From positions 1-64,000 of the forward strand of contig CALJHX010000007.1 of the NCBI GenBank assembly GCA_937770485.1: a stretch of 64,000 nucleotides of DNA, written 5' to 3'. A model generated the notes under the pieces. That model saw only the letters and a list, made by a program, of their open reading frames with translations. It searched no databases and was not told where the DNA came from. This stretch comes from an uncultured Verrucomicrobiae bacterium (lineage in GTDB: Bacteria; Verrucomicrobiota; Verrucomicrobiia; Limisphaerales; UBA1096). The position numbers and the translations under genes were made by a program. Each line of letters begins with the position of its first letter. Within the stretch, counting starts at the first letter, position 1. Of this stretch, positions 10,394 through 20,388 are shown piece by piece.

Positions 10394-10684
10394 ATGGCAG
10401 ACAAACCGTTGACTAAATCACAGATCTCAGCAGCTGTTGCTGAAGCAAATGGAATCACCAAGAAGGAGGCTACAGACTTGCTGGCCAATATAGCCGACTT
10501 GGCACTCGAGAGCACCAAGGCAACTGGTGCCTTCACATTCCCAGGCATTGGGAAGCTTAAACTGGTAAATCGTCAGGCTCGCATGGGGCGCAACCCCGCC
10601 ACCGGCGAAACGATCAAAATCCCAGCGAAGACTGTCGTGAAATTTGCCGTGGCAAAGGCCGCTAAGGACTTTATCGCTAGTTGA
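10394..10684 (+). CDS. HU-family DNA-binding protein
   Basis: MADKPLTKSQISAAVAEANGITKKEATDLL...FTFPGIGKLKLVNRQARMGRNPATGETIKIPAKTVVKF. Confidence 0.93.
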   Translation: MADKPLTKSQISAAVAEANGITKKEATDLLANIADLALESTKATGAFTFPGIGKLKLVNRQARMGRNPATGETIKIPAKTVVKFAVAKAAKDFIAS

Positions 10685-10703
10685 GGATTAACTCATTCTC
10701 ATG

Positions 10704-10735
10704 AAAAGCGCCCGCGTTTGCTGGGCGCTTTTTTT
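10704..10735 (+). terminator. Rho-independent terminator after HU
   Basis: AAAAGCGCCC-gcgtttgct-GGGCGCTTTT stem followed by a T-run, 20 nt after the HU stop. Confidence 0.9.
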
Positions 10736-10743
10736 GTACACTG

Positions 10744-11748
10744 ATGGAGGCAAACAAAACAAAAATCGCCATCGTCGGCTGCGGGGCCGTGGGCATTTAT
10801 TATGGGGGTAAACTGTGCCAAGCAGGCCGCAACGTGCATTTTTTGCTCCGCTCCGACTACGAGGTTGTTCGAGAACATGGCGTGCAAATCCAAAGCCTTA
10901 ACGGCGATTTTCATGTCCGCCCCGCCGCCGCCCAGTCACCGGGGGAAATCGGCCCGTGCGATCTCGTCATCGTCGCCTTGAAGTCCACGGCGAACCATTG
11001 CCTCGGCGAACTGCTGACACCGCTGGTTCGCAAGCATACCGCCCTGCTGACACTCCAAAACGGCTTGGGCAATGAGACGGAACTGGCGGAACTGTTCCCG
11101 ACTCAGCCTATCTTCGGCGGCATGTGTTTCGTCTGCCTCAACCGAATCGCGCCGGGTGTCGTCCAACACCTCGCGCACGGCAAGGTTGTCATGGCTCGGC
11201 ACGGTGGTTCGCCGGATGAGTTGACCACCGAGATCGCCGATCTCATCCGCTCGACCGGCATCCCGGTCGATGTCTCGACCGATCTCGAAAAGGCGCACTG
11301 GGAAAAGTTGGTCTGGAATATCCCGTTCAACGGACTCGGTGTCGCCGGCGCGGCCGGACTCGATGCCACACTTGCTGGCCAACTGAAAACCGATCAACCA
11401 ATCGGCCCCTGTCTCGCCACTGACGCCTTGCTAGACAATGGGCCCTGGGAGCAACTTGTCACGGAACTGATGGACGAGGTCATCGCCTCCGGCTGTGCGC
11501 TTGGCCACGACCTCTCGCCCGGCCTTGGCGAGCATCAGCGTAACCGCACGCGCGTCATGAAAACTTACCTCTCCTCTACGCTGATCGACTTTGAGCGCGG
11601 CCTGCCACTGGAACTCGATGCTCTCTTTCGCCGGCCGCTTAGTCGGGCGCAGGCCGCCGGTGTCAAGACCCCGCGCCTGGCAGCGCTTTGTGATCTGCTT
11701 GCGGAGTTGGATAATCGACGAAAAGAATCGGGATCGGACGCTGCCTAA
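10744..11748 (+). CDS. panE: 2-dehydropantoate 2-reductase family protein
   Basis: IAIVGCGAVGIYYGGKLCQAGRNVHFLLRSD Rossmann motif; WEKLVWNIPFNGL. Confidence 0.88.
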   Translation: MEANKTKIAIVGCGAVGIYYGGKLCQAGRNVHFLLRSDYEVVREHGVQIQSLNGDFHVRPAAAQSPGEIGPCDLVIVALKSTANHCLGELLTPLVRKHTALLTLQNGLGNETELAELFPTQPIFGGMCFVCLNRIAPGVVQHLAHGKVVMARHGGSPDELTTEIADLIRSTGIPVDVSTDLEKAHWEKLVWNIPFNGLGVAGAAGLDATLAGQLKTDQPIGPCLATDALLDNGPWEQLVTELMDEVIASGCALGHDLSPGLGEHQRNRTRVMKTYLSSTLIDFERGLPLELDALFRRPLSRAQAAGVKTPRLAALCDLLAELDNRRKESGSDAA

Positions 11749-11768
11749 GTCACAATTCGCCTCACGAA

Positions 11769-13280
11769 ATGCGTTTATTTTACTTAATTTTTATGACATT
11801 TTCTGCCTTTTCCGCGCTGGCACTTAGCCAAGCGGATAAGCGGCCCAACATTGTTTTCATCATCGCCGACGACCTCGCATGGGACGACCTCGGCTGCACA
11901 GGCAACCCCGGCGTCCGCACGCCGAACCTCGACCGCTTGGCCAAGGGCGGCATGCGCTTCACCAACGCCTATCTGACGATCAGCTCGTGCAGCCCCAGCC
12001 GGGCCAGCATCATCACCAGCACTTACCCGCACCAGACCGATGCCGAGCAGCTTCACTGGCCGCTGCCGGCCGACCGGTTGACGTTCGTCGAGTTGCTCAA
12101 GGCCTCCGGCTACTGGACTGCGGCGGCCGGTAAGTGGCATCTGGGCAACGCCGTGAAGGATCGCTTTGACGAGGTCCGCGAGGCCGACGTGTCCGGCTTT
12201 CAACTGCCCACCGGCGAGGCAGCCAAAGCTGGAAAGATTGTGCAGAAGGCAGTCGGCGATGCGCGCAGCGGCTGCGATCAATGGGTGCCTGTGCTCAAGG
12301 CGCGGCCAAAGGACAAGCCGTTTTTCCTGTGGCTCGCCGCGCTCGATCCGCACCGCGACTACGACGAGGGCATCCTCGAGCAGCCACACAAGCCAGGAGA
12401 TGTTCGCCTGCCGCCGTATGTCGCCGATACGCCTGGGTCCCGTCGCGACTACGCGCTGTACTACGACGAGATCACACGGCTCGACCGTTTCGTCGGCGGC
12501 GTGTTGGCCGAGTTGAAAGAACAGAACGTCGCCGACAACACGTTCGTGCTGTTTATCAGCGACAACGGCCGGCCGTTCCCCCGTGACAAAACGACGCTTT
12601 ATGACAGTGGCATCAAGACGCCGTTCATTGTGCACTGGCCGGGGCGTGTTGGCGCCGGCAGCCGCTGTAATAGCCTACTCAGTTCGGTCGACATCGCGCC
12701 GGCGTTCCTGGAACTGGCCGGTTTGTCGACGCCTAAGGTTTTTGAGGGACGCAGTTTCCTGCCGTTGTTGCGCAATCCGCAAAAGGACATTCGCGAGTTC
12801 GTGTTCGCGGAACGCAACTGGCACGACTACGAGGATCGCGGCCGCGCAGTCCGCAACAGGCGATTCAAGTACATCCGCAACTTTTACAACGACCTGCCCA
12901 ACACACCGCCGGCGGATGTCGTGCGCTCGGTGGCCTACCGAGAAATGATCCGGCTGCGCGACGAGGACAGACTTGTCGATGCACAAAAAAACACCTTCAT
13001 TCAGCCGAGAGCCAAGGAGGAGTTGTACGACACACAATCCGATCCGTTCGAGTTGAAGAACCTCGCCAGTGACCCCGCACAAGCCAGGCGGCTGAAACGG
13101 TTCGGCAGCGCCTTGGCCAAGTGGCAGAAAGAGACGGGGGACACCAACCCCAGATTTCGCACGCTCGACGAGTTTAGCCGGGAAGATGGCCAGGCGTTGC
13201 CGGTGCGTGAACGGCCCCGCCCCGACAAGGCTGAAATGACCCTACGCCTCGAGGCGCATTACCGCAAACAGGCCAATTGA
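11769..13280 (+). CDS. Secreted sulfatase (type I, formylglycine)
   Basis: Signal peptide; RPNIVFIIADDLAWDDLG; CSPSRASI formylglycine motif; GKWHLG; FISDNG. Confidence 0.93.
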   Translation: MRLFYLIFMTFSAFSALALSQADKRPNIVFIIADDLAWDDLGCTGNPGVRTPNLDRLAKGGMRFTNAYLTISSCSPSRASIITSTYPHQTDAEQLHWPLPADRLTFVELLKASGYWTAAAGKWHLGNAVKDRFDEVREADVSGFQLPTGEAAKAGKIVQKAVGDARSGCDQWVPVLKARPKDKPFFLWLAALDPHRDYDEGILEQPHKPGDVRLPPYVADTPGSRRDYALYYDEITRLDRFVGGVLAELKEQNVADNTFVLFISDNGRPFPRDKTTLYDSGIKTPFIVHWPGRVGAGSRCNSLLSSVDIAPAFLELAGLSTPKVFEGRSFLPLLRNPQKDIREFVFAERNWHDYEDRGRAVRNRRFKYIRNFYNDLPNTPPADVVRSVAYREMIRLRDEDRLVDAQKNTFIQPRAKEELYDTQSDPFELKNLASDPAQARRLKRFGSALAKWQKETGDTNPRFRTLDEFSREDGQALPVRERPRPDKAEMTLRLEAHYRKQAN

Positions 13281-13348
13281 CCTCGCTCTTAGCGAAGCGG
13301 AAAACGGCTGGCCAAGCGGCTGTTTTTGCGGAACTCTCTCCGCCACCT

Positions 13349-14812
13349 ATGAATTCTCCTATCCGAACTTCTCTATTCAGCGGGCTGATCAGCGTATTGG
13401 CGCTTGGGCAGATCTCGCCGAACCAGGTTACCGCCGCCGACAAGCAACCCCCGAATGTTGTTGTCATTTTCATCGACGACATGGGCTATGCAGACATTGG
13501 CCCGTTCGGGGCCAAGGCGTATCCCACGCCCCACCTCGACCGCATGGCCAAGGAGGGACGCAAGTTCACAGACTTTTATGTGACCCAGGCCGTTTGCAGC
13601 GCCTCGCGGGCGGGGTTGCTCACCGGCTGCTACAATGTTCGGGTTGGCATCTTCGGCGCGTTGGGGCCCAGCTCCAGGCACGGCATCAACGCCGGCGAAA
13701 CGACGCTTGCCGAGGTCTGTAAACAGAAGGATTACGCCACTGCCATCTACGGTAAATGGCACCTTGGCCATCACAAACAGTTTCTGCCTATGCAGCACGG
13801 GTTCGACGACTACTTCGGCCTGCCGTACTCGAACGACATGTGGCCGTACCATCCCGGCGTGTTGCATCTGCCGATGGAACAGCGCCTCAAACGCTGGCCG
13901 CACCTGCCGTTAATCGACAGGAACGACGTTGTCAACGCACAAGTGTCCGGCAAGGAACAGGAACAGCTCACCACGCAATACACCGAGCGGGCCGTATCGT
14001 TCATCGAGAAGAACAAGGACAACCCATTCTTCCTCTACGTGCCGCACTCGATGGTGCACGTGCCGCTGTATGTTTCCGAAAAGTTCAAGGGCAAGAGCGG
14101 CGCGGGCCTGTTCGGTGACGTGATGATGGAGGTGGACTGGAGTGTCGGCCGAATCCTCGAAACGCTCCGCAAAAACAAGCTCGATAAAAACACGCTTGTC
14201 ATCTTCACCGCCGACAACGGCCCGTGGCTCAACTACGGCGACCACGCCGGCTCGGCCTCGCCGCTGCGCGAGGGCAAGGGCACGATGTTCGACGGAGGCT
14301 GCCGCGAGAGCACGCTGATGTGGTGGCCCGGTTCCATCCCGGCCGGCAGCGTCTGCAACACGCCGGCGATGACCATCGACATTTTGCCGACCGTCTCCGA
14401 GTTGATCGGAGCCAAGCTGCCGAACCATAAAATCGACGGCAAAAGCATTGTGAACCTCATCAAGGGCACCAGCGACCAAAGCCCGCAGGAGGCGTACTAT
14501 TTTTATTATGGCAAACAGTTGCAGGCCGTTCGCTCCGGCAAATGGAAGCTCCACTTTCCGCACGGCTACCGCACCATGGCCGGCCAGCCCGGCGGCAAGG
14601 ACGGCATCCCAACGGCTTACACCCAGGCTAAGATCGGCCTGTCGTTGTTCAATCTCGAGAAGGACATCGGCGAAACGACGGACGTGAAGGCCCAGCATCC
14701 GAAGGTGTTGGCTAAACTGAAGTCGCTTGGCCAGGCGATGCGCAAAGAACTCGGCGACCAAGGCCAAAAAGGCAGCGGCCAACGCGAAGCAGGCCGCTTG
14801 ACCAAGCGCTGA
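13349..14812 (+). CDS. Secreted sulfatase (type I, formylglycine)
   Basis: PPNVVVIFIDDMGYADIGPFG; CSASRAGLLTG motif; GKWHLGHH; FTADNGPW. In-frame ATG at 13349 precedes the signal peptide. Confidence 0.93.
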   Translation: MNSPIRTSLFSGLISVLALGQISPNQVTAADKQPPNVVVIFIDDMGYADIGPFGAKAYPTPHLDRMAKEGRKFTDFYVTQAVCSASRAGLLTGCYNVRVGIFGALGPSSRHGINAGETTLAEVCKQKDYATAIYGKWHLGHHKQFLPMQHGFDDYFGLPYSNDMWPYHPGVLHLPMEQRLKRWPHLPLIDRNDVVNAQVSGKEQEQLTTQYTERAVSFIEKNKDNPFFLYVPHSMVHVPLYVSEKFKGKSGAGLFGDVMMEVDWSVGRILETLRKNKLDKNTLVIFTADNGPWLNYGDHAGSASPLREGKGTMFDGGCRESTLMWWPGSIPAGSVCNTPAMTIDILPTVSELIGAKLPNHKIDGKSIVNLIKGTSDQSPQEAYYFYYGKQLQAVRSGKWKLHFPHGYRTMAGQPGGKDGIPTAYTQAKIGLSLFNLEKDIGETTDVKAQHPKVLAKLKSLGQAMRKELGDQGQKGSGQREAGRLTKR

Positions 14813-14819
14813 ATCGCCA

Positions 14820-15659
14820 GTGGCTAATCGAACAAAAATCCCGTTCGGGGCACGGTTTTGGTGGCTTTGGCGGCCGGTTTGGCAGTTGCGCCACAAGGCT
14901 AACGGGATGCTCTTCCCGGCGCTGCTGCTGTTCTGGGTGATGCTGCTCATCAGCCCGTACATCGTCATTAACCGAATGGCGGCTTGGGCGGATCATACCC
15001 CGATCAGCGCGGAAGCCATCGACCAGCGGGACACGCTCAAGGTTTCGCAGCAGGACGATCGCACGGTATGGGATCCGAAGTCGTTTTTTCGAGACAGCGA
15101 AGGCCGCTTCCTAGACTACAAAATACCGGCTATCGACTGGACCATCTGGTTTTACCTCACGCTTTTTATCTACTACTTCGCTTTTTTTGCGGCGCTAAAA
15201 AATGACCGTGGCCGGGCTGAGTCACTGGTAATGGCTCAGGCCTGGGCGGTGTCAAGTTGGATCGCCTACCCGATCTTCGCCGTGTTACCAGCACACATCA
15301 ACATGCGCTGGCAGTTGGGCGAGATGGAGGGAATCTACGGCTTTGTTTACGAGGCGTTCCACTCCCTCGACGAGCCGTTTAATGCCTGGCCGTGCCTGCA
15401 CATCGCGCAGAGTTTCATTATTGCCGTGGCGTTGTCGCGCTGGTGGCGGCAGCGCAAATGGAACTGGGCGGTGTGCCTGCTTTGGCCAGCATGGCTTGGC
15501 CTGTTCATCAGCGTGATGACCACCAAGCAGCATTTTATCTGGGACTCGATCACCGGCACGCTGCTGGGCGTCGGCGTGTGGTTGGCGATCATGCGGCCCG
15601 GCTTCCGGCATCTCGACAACGTGGCCGACGACGATCTGCCCTTGGCCAAGTTGGGGTAA
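14820..15659 (+). CDS. PAP2-like membrane phosphatase
   Basis: GTG start; multiple TMs; PCLHIAQSFIIAVALSRW and TTKQHFIWDSITGTLLGVG match a PAP2-type active-site layout. Confidence 0.75.
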   Translation: MANRTKIPFGARFWWLWRPVWQLRHKANGMLFPALLLFWVMLLISPYIVINRMAAWADHTPISAEAIDQRDTLKVSQQDDRTVWDPKSFFRDSEGRFLDYKIPAIDWTIWFYLTLFIYYFAFFAALKNDRGRAESLVMAQAWAVSSWIAYPIFAVLPAHINMRWQLGEMEGIYGFVYEAFHSLDEPFNAWPCLHIAQSFIIAVALSRWWRQRKWNWAVCLLWPAWLGLFISVMTTKQHFIWDSITGTLLGVGVWLAIMRPGFRHLDNVADDDLPLAKLG

Positions 15660-15808
15660 AAAAAGTGGCCGCCGGCAGGGGATGGGTGTAGAGGTTGCCG
15701 ACGGCCGACGACCCGCGGCTGGGATGGGAGGGGGATGCCACGGATCGCTGAACAACAAAGCTACCCCAATTTTCCCATAAAGCAACAAAAAAACTCAGCG
15801 AATCAGGC

Positions 15809-16537
15809 TCAAACTTCAGCAGTTTCAGCTTGGCCAACACCGGTCTTGACCTCTAGATGGCGAAGCATGCTCTCGAAAACCAAGCGGCCGTCGTCCGCGC
15901 CGAGGATGTTTTCGCTGGCCCTCTCCGGGTGGGGCATCATGCCGCAGACGTTGCGGCCTTCGTTGCAGATGCCGGCGATGTTGAGCAGCGAGCCATTGGG
16001 GTTCGCCTCGTCGGTCAGATCGCCGGTCTCGGTGGCGTATTGGAAAAGGATTTGGTCGTCCGCCCGTAGCTTGGCCAAGGCCTCATCGTCGGCAAAGTAA
16101 CAGCCCTCACCGTGGGCGATCGGTACGCACAACAGCCTGTCCGCCGGCACCTCGCTGGTGAACGGTGAGTCAGTGGTTGGGATCTTAAGGAAAATGGTCT
16201 CGCAGCGAAACTGCAGTGAGCGGTTCCGCACCAGCGCCCCCGGCAGCAGGCCGGTCTCACACAAAATCTGAAAGCCATTGCAGATGCCGATGACCAGTCC
16301 GCCTGCGTTGGCGAACGCCTTCACGGCATTCATCACCGGGCTGAACTGCGCGATGGAACCGGTCCGCAAATAGTCTCCGTAGCTGAAGCCTCCCGGAACC
16401 ACCACGGCGTCGGCGTCACCTATCGACTCCTCCTTGTGCCAGAGATAGTCGGCATCCTGCCCGAGGACGTTGCCCAGCACGTGGACGCAGTCCTGATCGC
16501 AATTTGAGCCGGGAAACTGGAGAACAGCGAAGCGCAT
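15809..16537 (-). CDS. purQ: Phosphoribosylformylglycinamidine synthase, glutaminase subunit
   Basis: [50 protein letters not shown]. Confidence 0.96.
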   Translation of the reverse strand: MRFAVLQFPGSNCDQDCVHVLGNVLGQDADYLWHKEESIGDADAVVVPGGFSYGDYLRTGSIAQFSPVMNAVKAFANAGGLVIGICNGFQILCETGLLPGALVRNRSLQFRCETIFLKIPTTDSPFTSEVPADRLLCVPIAHGEGCYFADDEALAKLRADDQILFQYATETGDLTDEANPNGSLLNIAGICNEGRNVCGMMPHPERASENILGADDGRLVFESMLRHLEVKTGVGQAETAEV

Positions 16538-16543
16538 CCGAGG

Positions 16544-16780
16544 TTACTCGATGGTGAAATGGTAATCCTCGATCACCGGGTTGCTGAGCAGCTTGTGGCA
16601 CGCCTCGTCGATCTTCGGCCGCCACGAATCGGCGTCCCCCTCCAGTTCGATCTCGAGGTATTTGCCGACATGAACGGCCTTAACACCGTCGTAGCCCATG
16701 TGCTCCAGCGCGGTCTGCACCGTCTTACCCTGCGGATCGAGCACGGCCTTCTTGGGGGTGATGACTATCTTGGCTTTCAT
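16544..16780 (-). CDS. purS: Phosphoribosylformylglycinamidine synthase subunit PurS
   Basis: MKAKIVITPKKAVLDPQGKTVQTALEHMGYDGVKAVHVGKYLEIEL; adjacent to purQ. Confidence 0.93.
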   Translation of the reverse strand: MKAKIVITPKKAVLDPQGKTVQTALEHMGYDGVKAVHVGKYLEIELEGDADSWRPKIDEACHKLLSNPVIEDYHFTIE

Positions 16781-16919
16781 TCACTGCGCGCACCCGGCGC
16801 GCCCAAGGCAGTGTCAGGCCAAGCGCGGCAGTGAACCAGTTTATTTTGTTCACAGCAGGAAATTTGCGCTTGGCCAAGTTTTGCTTTTCCCCGGCCAAAC
16901 GCTTGACCATGCTCCCCAC

Positions 16920-18314
16920 ATGAAGCTCTCCTTCCACGGCGCAGTCCGGACGACGACCGGTTCACAGCACTTGCTCGAGGTCAACGGCATCCGGCTGCTG
17001 CTCGACTGCGGCCTGTATCAAGGCAAGCGGCAGGAATCGATCGATCGCAACCAACAATTTCCGTTCGACCCCAAGTCGGTGGACGCCGTCATCCTGAGCC
17101 ACGCGCACATCGACCATATCGGCAATCTGCCCAACCTCCACAAGCAAGGCTTCGCGGGGAATGTTTACTGCACGTTCGCCACGCGCGACCTCGCGGCGAT
17201 CATGCTCGAGGACTCAGCGCGAATTCAGGTTGCCGACGCTGCGTATGTCTCGAAGAAGCACAAAAAGAAGGACCTGCCACCGGTCGAGCCGCTTTATTTG
17301 CCGGAAGACGCCGAGGGCGCGGTGCGGCAGTTCGTCTCGCTTGGCTATGAGCGGCCAATCCCGGTGGCCAACGGCGTGACGCTGACCTTCCGCGACGCCG
17401 GGCACATCCTCGGCTCAGCACAGGTCATCCTCGACATCGACGAAGACGGCACAAAACGCCGGCTGCTGTTCAGCGGCGACATCGGCCGCGGCGGCCACGC
17501 GATCCTGCGCGACCCGAAACCGGTCGAGGACGTCGACGTGTTGCTCGTCGAAAGCACCTACGGCAACCGCGAGCACACGGCTCACTCCGGTTTGTCGGAC
17601 GAGGTCGAGGCGCAGCTCGCCGGCACACTGAACAACGGCGGCAAGGTGATCATCCCGGCGTTCTCGGTGGGGCGAACGCAACTGCTCGTTTACACGCTGC
17701 ACCAGCTCGTCGAGGCCGGCCGGTTGCCAGCCTTCCCGATCTACGTGGACAGTCCGCTCAGCGTGAACGCCACCGAGGTTTTCCGGCTGCACCCCGAGTG
17801 TTTCAACAGCGACATTTACACCTTCCTACGCGAGAAGGAGAACCCGTTTGGCATGGACAACCTGACGTACATCCGCAAGGCGTCCGAGTCGATCAAGCTC
17901 AACAGCCTCGACGGCCCGGCGATCATCATCAGCTCAAGCGGCATGTGCGAGGCGGGCCGCATCCGGCATCACTTGAAAAACCACATCAGCAACCCGGACG
18001 ACCTTATCCTGTTCGTCGGCTACTGCGCCTACAACACGCTCGGCTCGGTAATCCGCGCCGGCATCGACCCGGTTTACATCTTCGGCAAACCGCACAAAGT
18101 GAAAGCCAAGATCGAGAGCTTCGACGGCTTCTCCGGTCACGCCGACAAAAGCGAGCTGGCCGACTACGTGAAAAGCCTCACTGGTGACATCAAGAAAATC
18201 TTCGTCGTCCACGGCGAGGAAAAATCGAGTCTGGCCTTCGCTGACACCCTGCGCCACCTCAAGCCAAGCGCAAAAGTCACCGTGCCGGAGCTGAACGAAT
18301 CGTTCGAAGTCTGA
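16920..18314 (+). CDS. Metallo-beta-lactamase/beta-CASP RNase (RNA-specificity exonuclease family)
   Basis: In-frame ATG at 16920; SHAHIDHIGNLP; FSGDIGRGGHAIL; SSSGMCEAGRIRHHL; GFSGHADKSEL. Confidence 0.92.
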   Translation: MKLSFHGAVRTTTGSQHLLEVNGIRLLLDCGLYQGKRQESIDRNQQFPFDPKSVDAVILSHAHIDHIGNLPNLHKQGFAGNVYCTFATRDLAAIMLEDSARIQVADAAYVSKKHKKKDLPPVEPLYLPEDAEGAVRQFVSLGYERPIPVANGVTLTFRDAGHILGSAQVILDIDEDGTKRRLLFSGDIGRGGHAILRDPKPVEDVDVLLVESTYGNREHTAHSGLSDEVEAQLAGTLNNGGKVIIPAFSVGRTQLLVYTLHQLVEAGRLPAFPIYVDSPLSVNATEVFRLHPECFNSDIYTFLREKENPFGMDNLTYIRKASESIKLNSLDGPAIIISSSGMCEAGRIRHHLKNHISNPDDLILFVGYCAYNTLGSVIRAGIDPVYIFGKPHKVKAKIESFDGFSGHADKSELADYVKSLTGDIKKIFVVHGEEKSSLAFADTLRHLKPSAKVTVPELNESFEV

Positions 18315-18325
18315 AGCCAGGCGCT

Positions 18326-18333
18326 TGGCCAAA
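18326..18333. repeat. TTGGCCAA palindrome centred in the gap between convergent genes
   Basis: Lies in the 24-bp gap between the stops of the beta-CASP RNase (+) and the ABC permease (-). Confidence 0.85.
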
Positions 18334-18338
18334 CGGAG

Positions 18339-19550
18339 TCACACCCGGAAGAGCACGCTCTCGCGGTTGAACCATTTCGCACAGAAAAACAGCAGCCCGC
18401 CTGCGATCAGGGTGCTGGAGGCAAAAATAGCCAGCAGCATCGTGTAGTCCATCGTGCCCTTGAGCAGCTCCTTCATCGCCAGCGAGACGTTGGTGACCGG
18501 CACCGACGCCCAGAACCAGTTCAACTCCACACCGGGCAACATGGCGAGCGCGGCCGGGACGATCAGCACGATGCCAAACGGGGAAATCAGCGTGGAGGCC
18601 TCGGCGGAGTTACGCGCAAAAATGGAAATGCTCAGCAGTAAGGCGGCGAACATGGCCGCGACCGGAATCAGCATCAGCGCCAGCAGCATCAAATCCAGCA
18701 AGTCAATCGACCCGATGAGCGTCCCGATGATCCCGCGCAACTCCCCTGCCTTGATGGCCAGCCATGTCCCGAGACTGGCCAGGTTCAGCAGCACGGCGAT
18801 GATGCCGCCGCAGAAAACTGCCAAGAATTTTCCCAGCACAACTTGGTGCCGCGGGATCGGCGCCAGCAGCAGCGTCTCCAGCGTGCCCCGTTCCTTCTCA
18901 CCGGCACCGAGGTGGATCGCGGGATACACCACGCCCATGAAACAAAACGCGATGAAAAAATAAGGCACCATCCCGCCAATACGATCGCCAATAACTTCGC
19001 GGATTTTGCCCGTCCCCTGTTTACGCAGGCGTACAGGCTCAAGTAGCGATTTCTGTTTTTGCCCCGACGGCACGCCAAGCTTGGCCAAGCGGGCAGCGGT
19101 CAACCCATCGTTGAATTTTTCCACCAAGCCCTGCACTCGATCCTCCACCTTGCTGCCCATCGACGCATTGTCAAAATGCAACTCAATCGACGCCTGTTCC
19201 TGACCGCTCAACTGGGTCGCAGTCTTCTCCGGGATCACGAGGCCGAAGTCGATCCTCTCCTCCCGGATAGCCACAACCAACTCGTCCGAGGATCCAAGCG
19301 TGACCTTTTTGAAACCATTCGCCCCCTCGAAAGTCTTGGCAAACTCCGGGGCAAACTCATCCCCAAAGACGACATACTCCAGCACTTCTGATTTGGCTTC
19401 CTGTTCCTTCTTTATCACAAACCCGATCAACAAGTTAAGCAACAGCGGAACGACCACGATCGGAAGAATGATCATCAACAGCAGGGTTTTACGATCCCTC
19501 AGGACATCCTTCATCTCCTTAAAAAAAACGGTTTGGAATCCAGCCTTCAT
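18339..19550 (-). CDS. ABC-2 type permease (NatB-like)
   Basis: FFKEMKDVLRDRKTLLLMIILPIVVVPLLLN; GAGEKERGTLETLLLAPIPRHQVVLGKF. Confidence 0.9.
   Translation of the reverse strand: MKAGFQTVFFKEMKDVLRDRKTLLLMIILPIVVVPLLLNLLIGFVIKKEQEAKSEVLEYVVFGDEFAPEFAKTFEGANGFKKVTLGSSDELVVAIREERIDFGLVIPEKTATQLSGQEQASIELHFDNASMGSKVEDRVQGLVEKFNDGLTAARLAKLGVPSGQKQKSLLEPVRLRKQGTGKIREVIGDRIGGMVPYFFIAFCFMGVVYPAIHLGAGEKERGTLETLLLAPIPRHQVVLGKFLAVFCGGIIAVLLNLASLGTWLAIKAGELRGIIGTLIGSIDLLDLMLLALMLIPVAAMFAALLLSISIFARNSAEASTLISPFGIVLIVPAALAMLPGVELNWFWASVPVTNVSLAMKELLKGTMDYTMLLAIFASSTLIAGGLLFFCAKWFNRESVLFRV
19074..19090. repeat. Two overlapping 12-bp palindromes GCCAAGCTTGGC / GCTTGGCCAAGC
   Basis: Sequence GCCAAGCTTGGCCAAGC read directly. 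GCCAAGCTTGGC also occurs at 25860-25871. Confidence 0.85.
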
Positions 19551-20338
19551 GTTTTTGCTCCCTCTGTTTTCGGCCTGATAAGCCTGAGAAACGCCTTGTC
19601 CAAAAACGACTCACCGGTTTGCGACCGCATCGTATCGACGCCACCCTCGAAGCAGAGTTTGCCCTCGTGGACGATGACCACGCTGTCGCACAACTGATCG
19701 ACCTCGTCCATGTGGTGGGTGGAAAACAGAACCGTCCGTCCCTCGCTTTTACAGACAGCCACGACCGTCAGCACCGAATCCGCAGCAGCCACGTCGAGAC
19801 CTGTGGTCAACTCATCGAAAAGCAGGATTTCAGGGTCATGAATCAGCGCCCTTGCGATGGACACCTTTTGGCGCATGCCGGAGGAAAGCGTTTCGTTTCG
19901 TTGGTCGAGGAACCAATCCATGTCCAACTTACGTGCCAGCGATCTGATGCGCTCGTCAAGCGCGGCGGCGGCCATGCCGTGCAGCTTGCCGTAATAGCTC
20001 AGCATCTCGCGGGCAGTCAACCGGCCGTAAAGCCCCGTGTTGCCGGAGACGAACCCGATACGCTTCCGGATCTCCAGCGGGTTTTTCGTGAGGTCTTCAC
20101 CATCACACAAAACGACACCCGAGGTGGGCTTCAGCGAGGTGGAGAGAATGCGCAGCAACGTTGTTTTACCCGCCCCATTTTGCCCAAGCAGCCCAAGCAC
20201 CTGTCCACGCCTCACTTCAAAATCAATGCCGTCAATTGCGTGAAAGCGCCGACCCCTTTCACGAGGATCATGCCCCTCCCTCCCTCGTTTGCTGGAGGCT
20301 AGACGGAAAACTTTGGTCAGAGAACTGACTTGAAGCAT
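19547..20338 (-). CDS. ABC transporter ATP-binding protein (NatA-like)
   Basis: [17 protein letters not shown] Walker [16 protein letters not shown] signature; [12 protein letters not shown] Walker B. Confidence 0.95.
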   Translation of the reverse strand: MLQVSSLTKVFRLASSKRGREGHDPRERGRRFHAIDGIDFEVRRGQVLGLLGQNGAGKTTLLRILSTSLKPTSGVVLCDGEDLTKNPLEIRKRIGFVSGNTGLYGRLTAREMLSYYGKLHGMAAAALDERIRSLARKLDMDWFLDQRNETLSSGMRQKVSIARALIHDPEILLFDELTTGLDVAAADSVLTVVAVCKSEGRTVLFSTHHMDEVDQLCDSVVIVHEGKLCFEGGVDTMRSQTGESFLDKAFLRLIRPKTEGAKT

Positions 20339-20388
20339 GGATAATAAAATTTATATTTATAAATTTTCATGCTTTACCAAGCCTTTGG

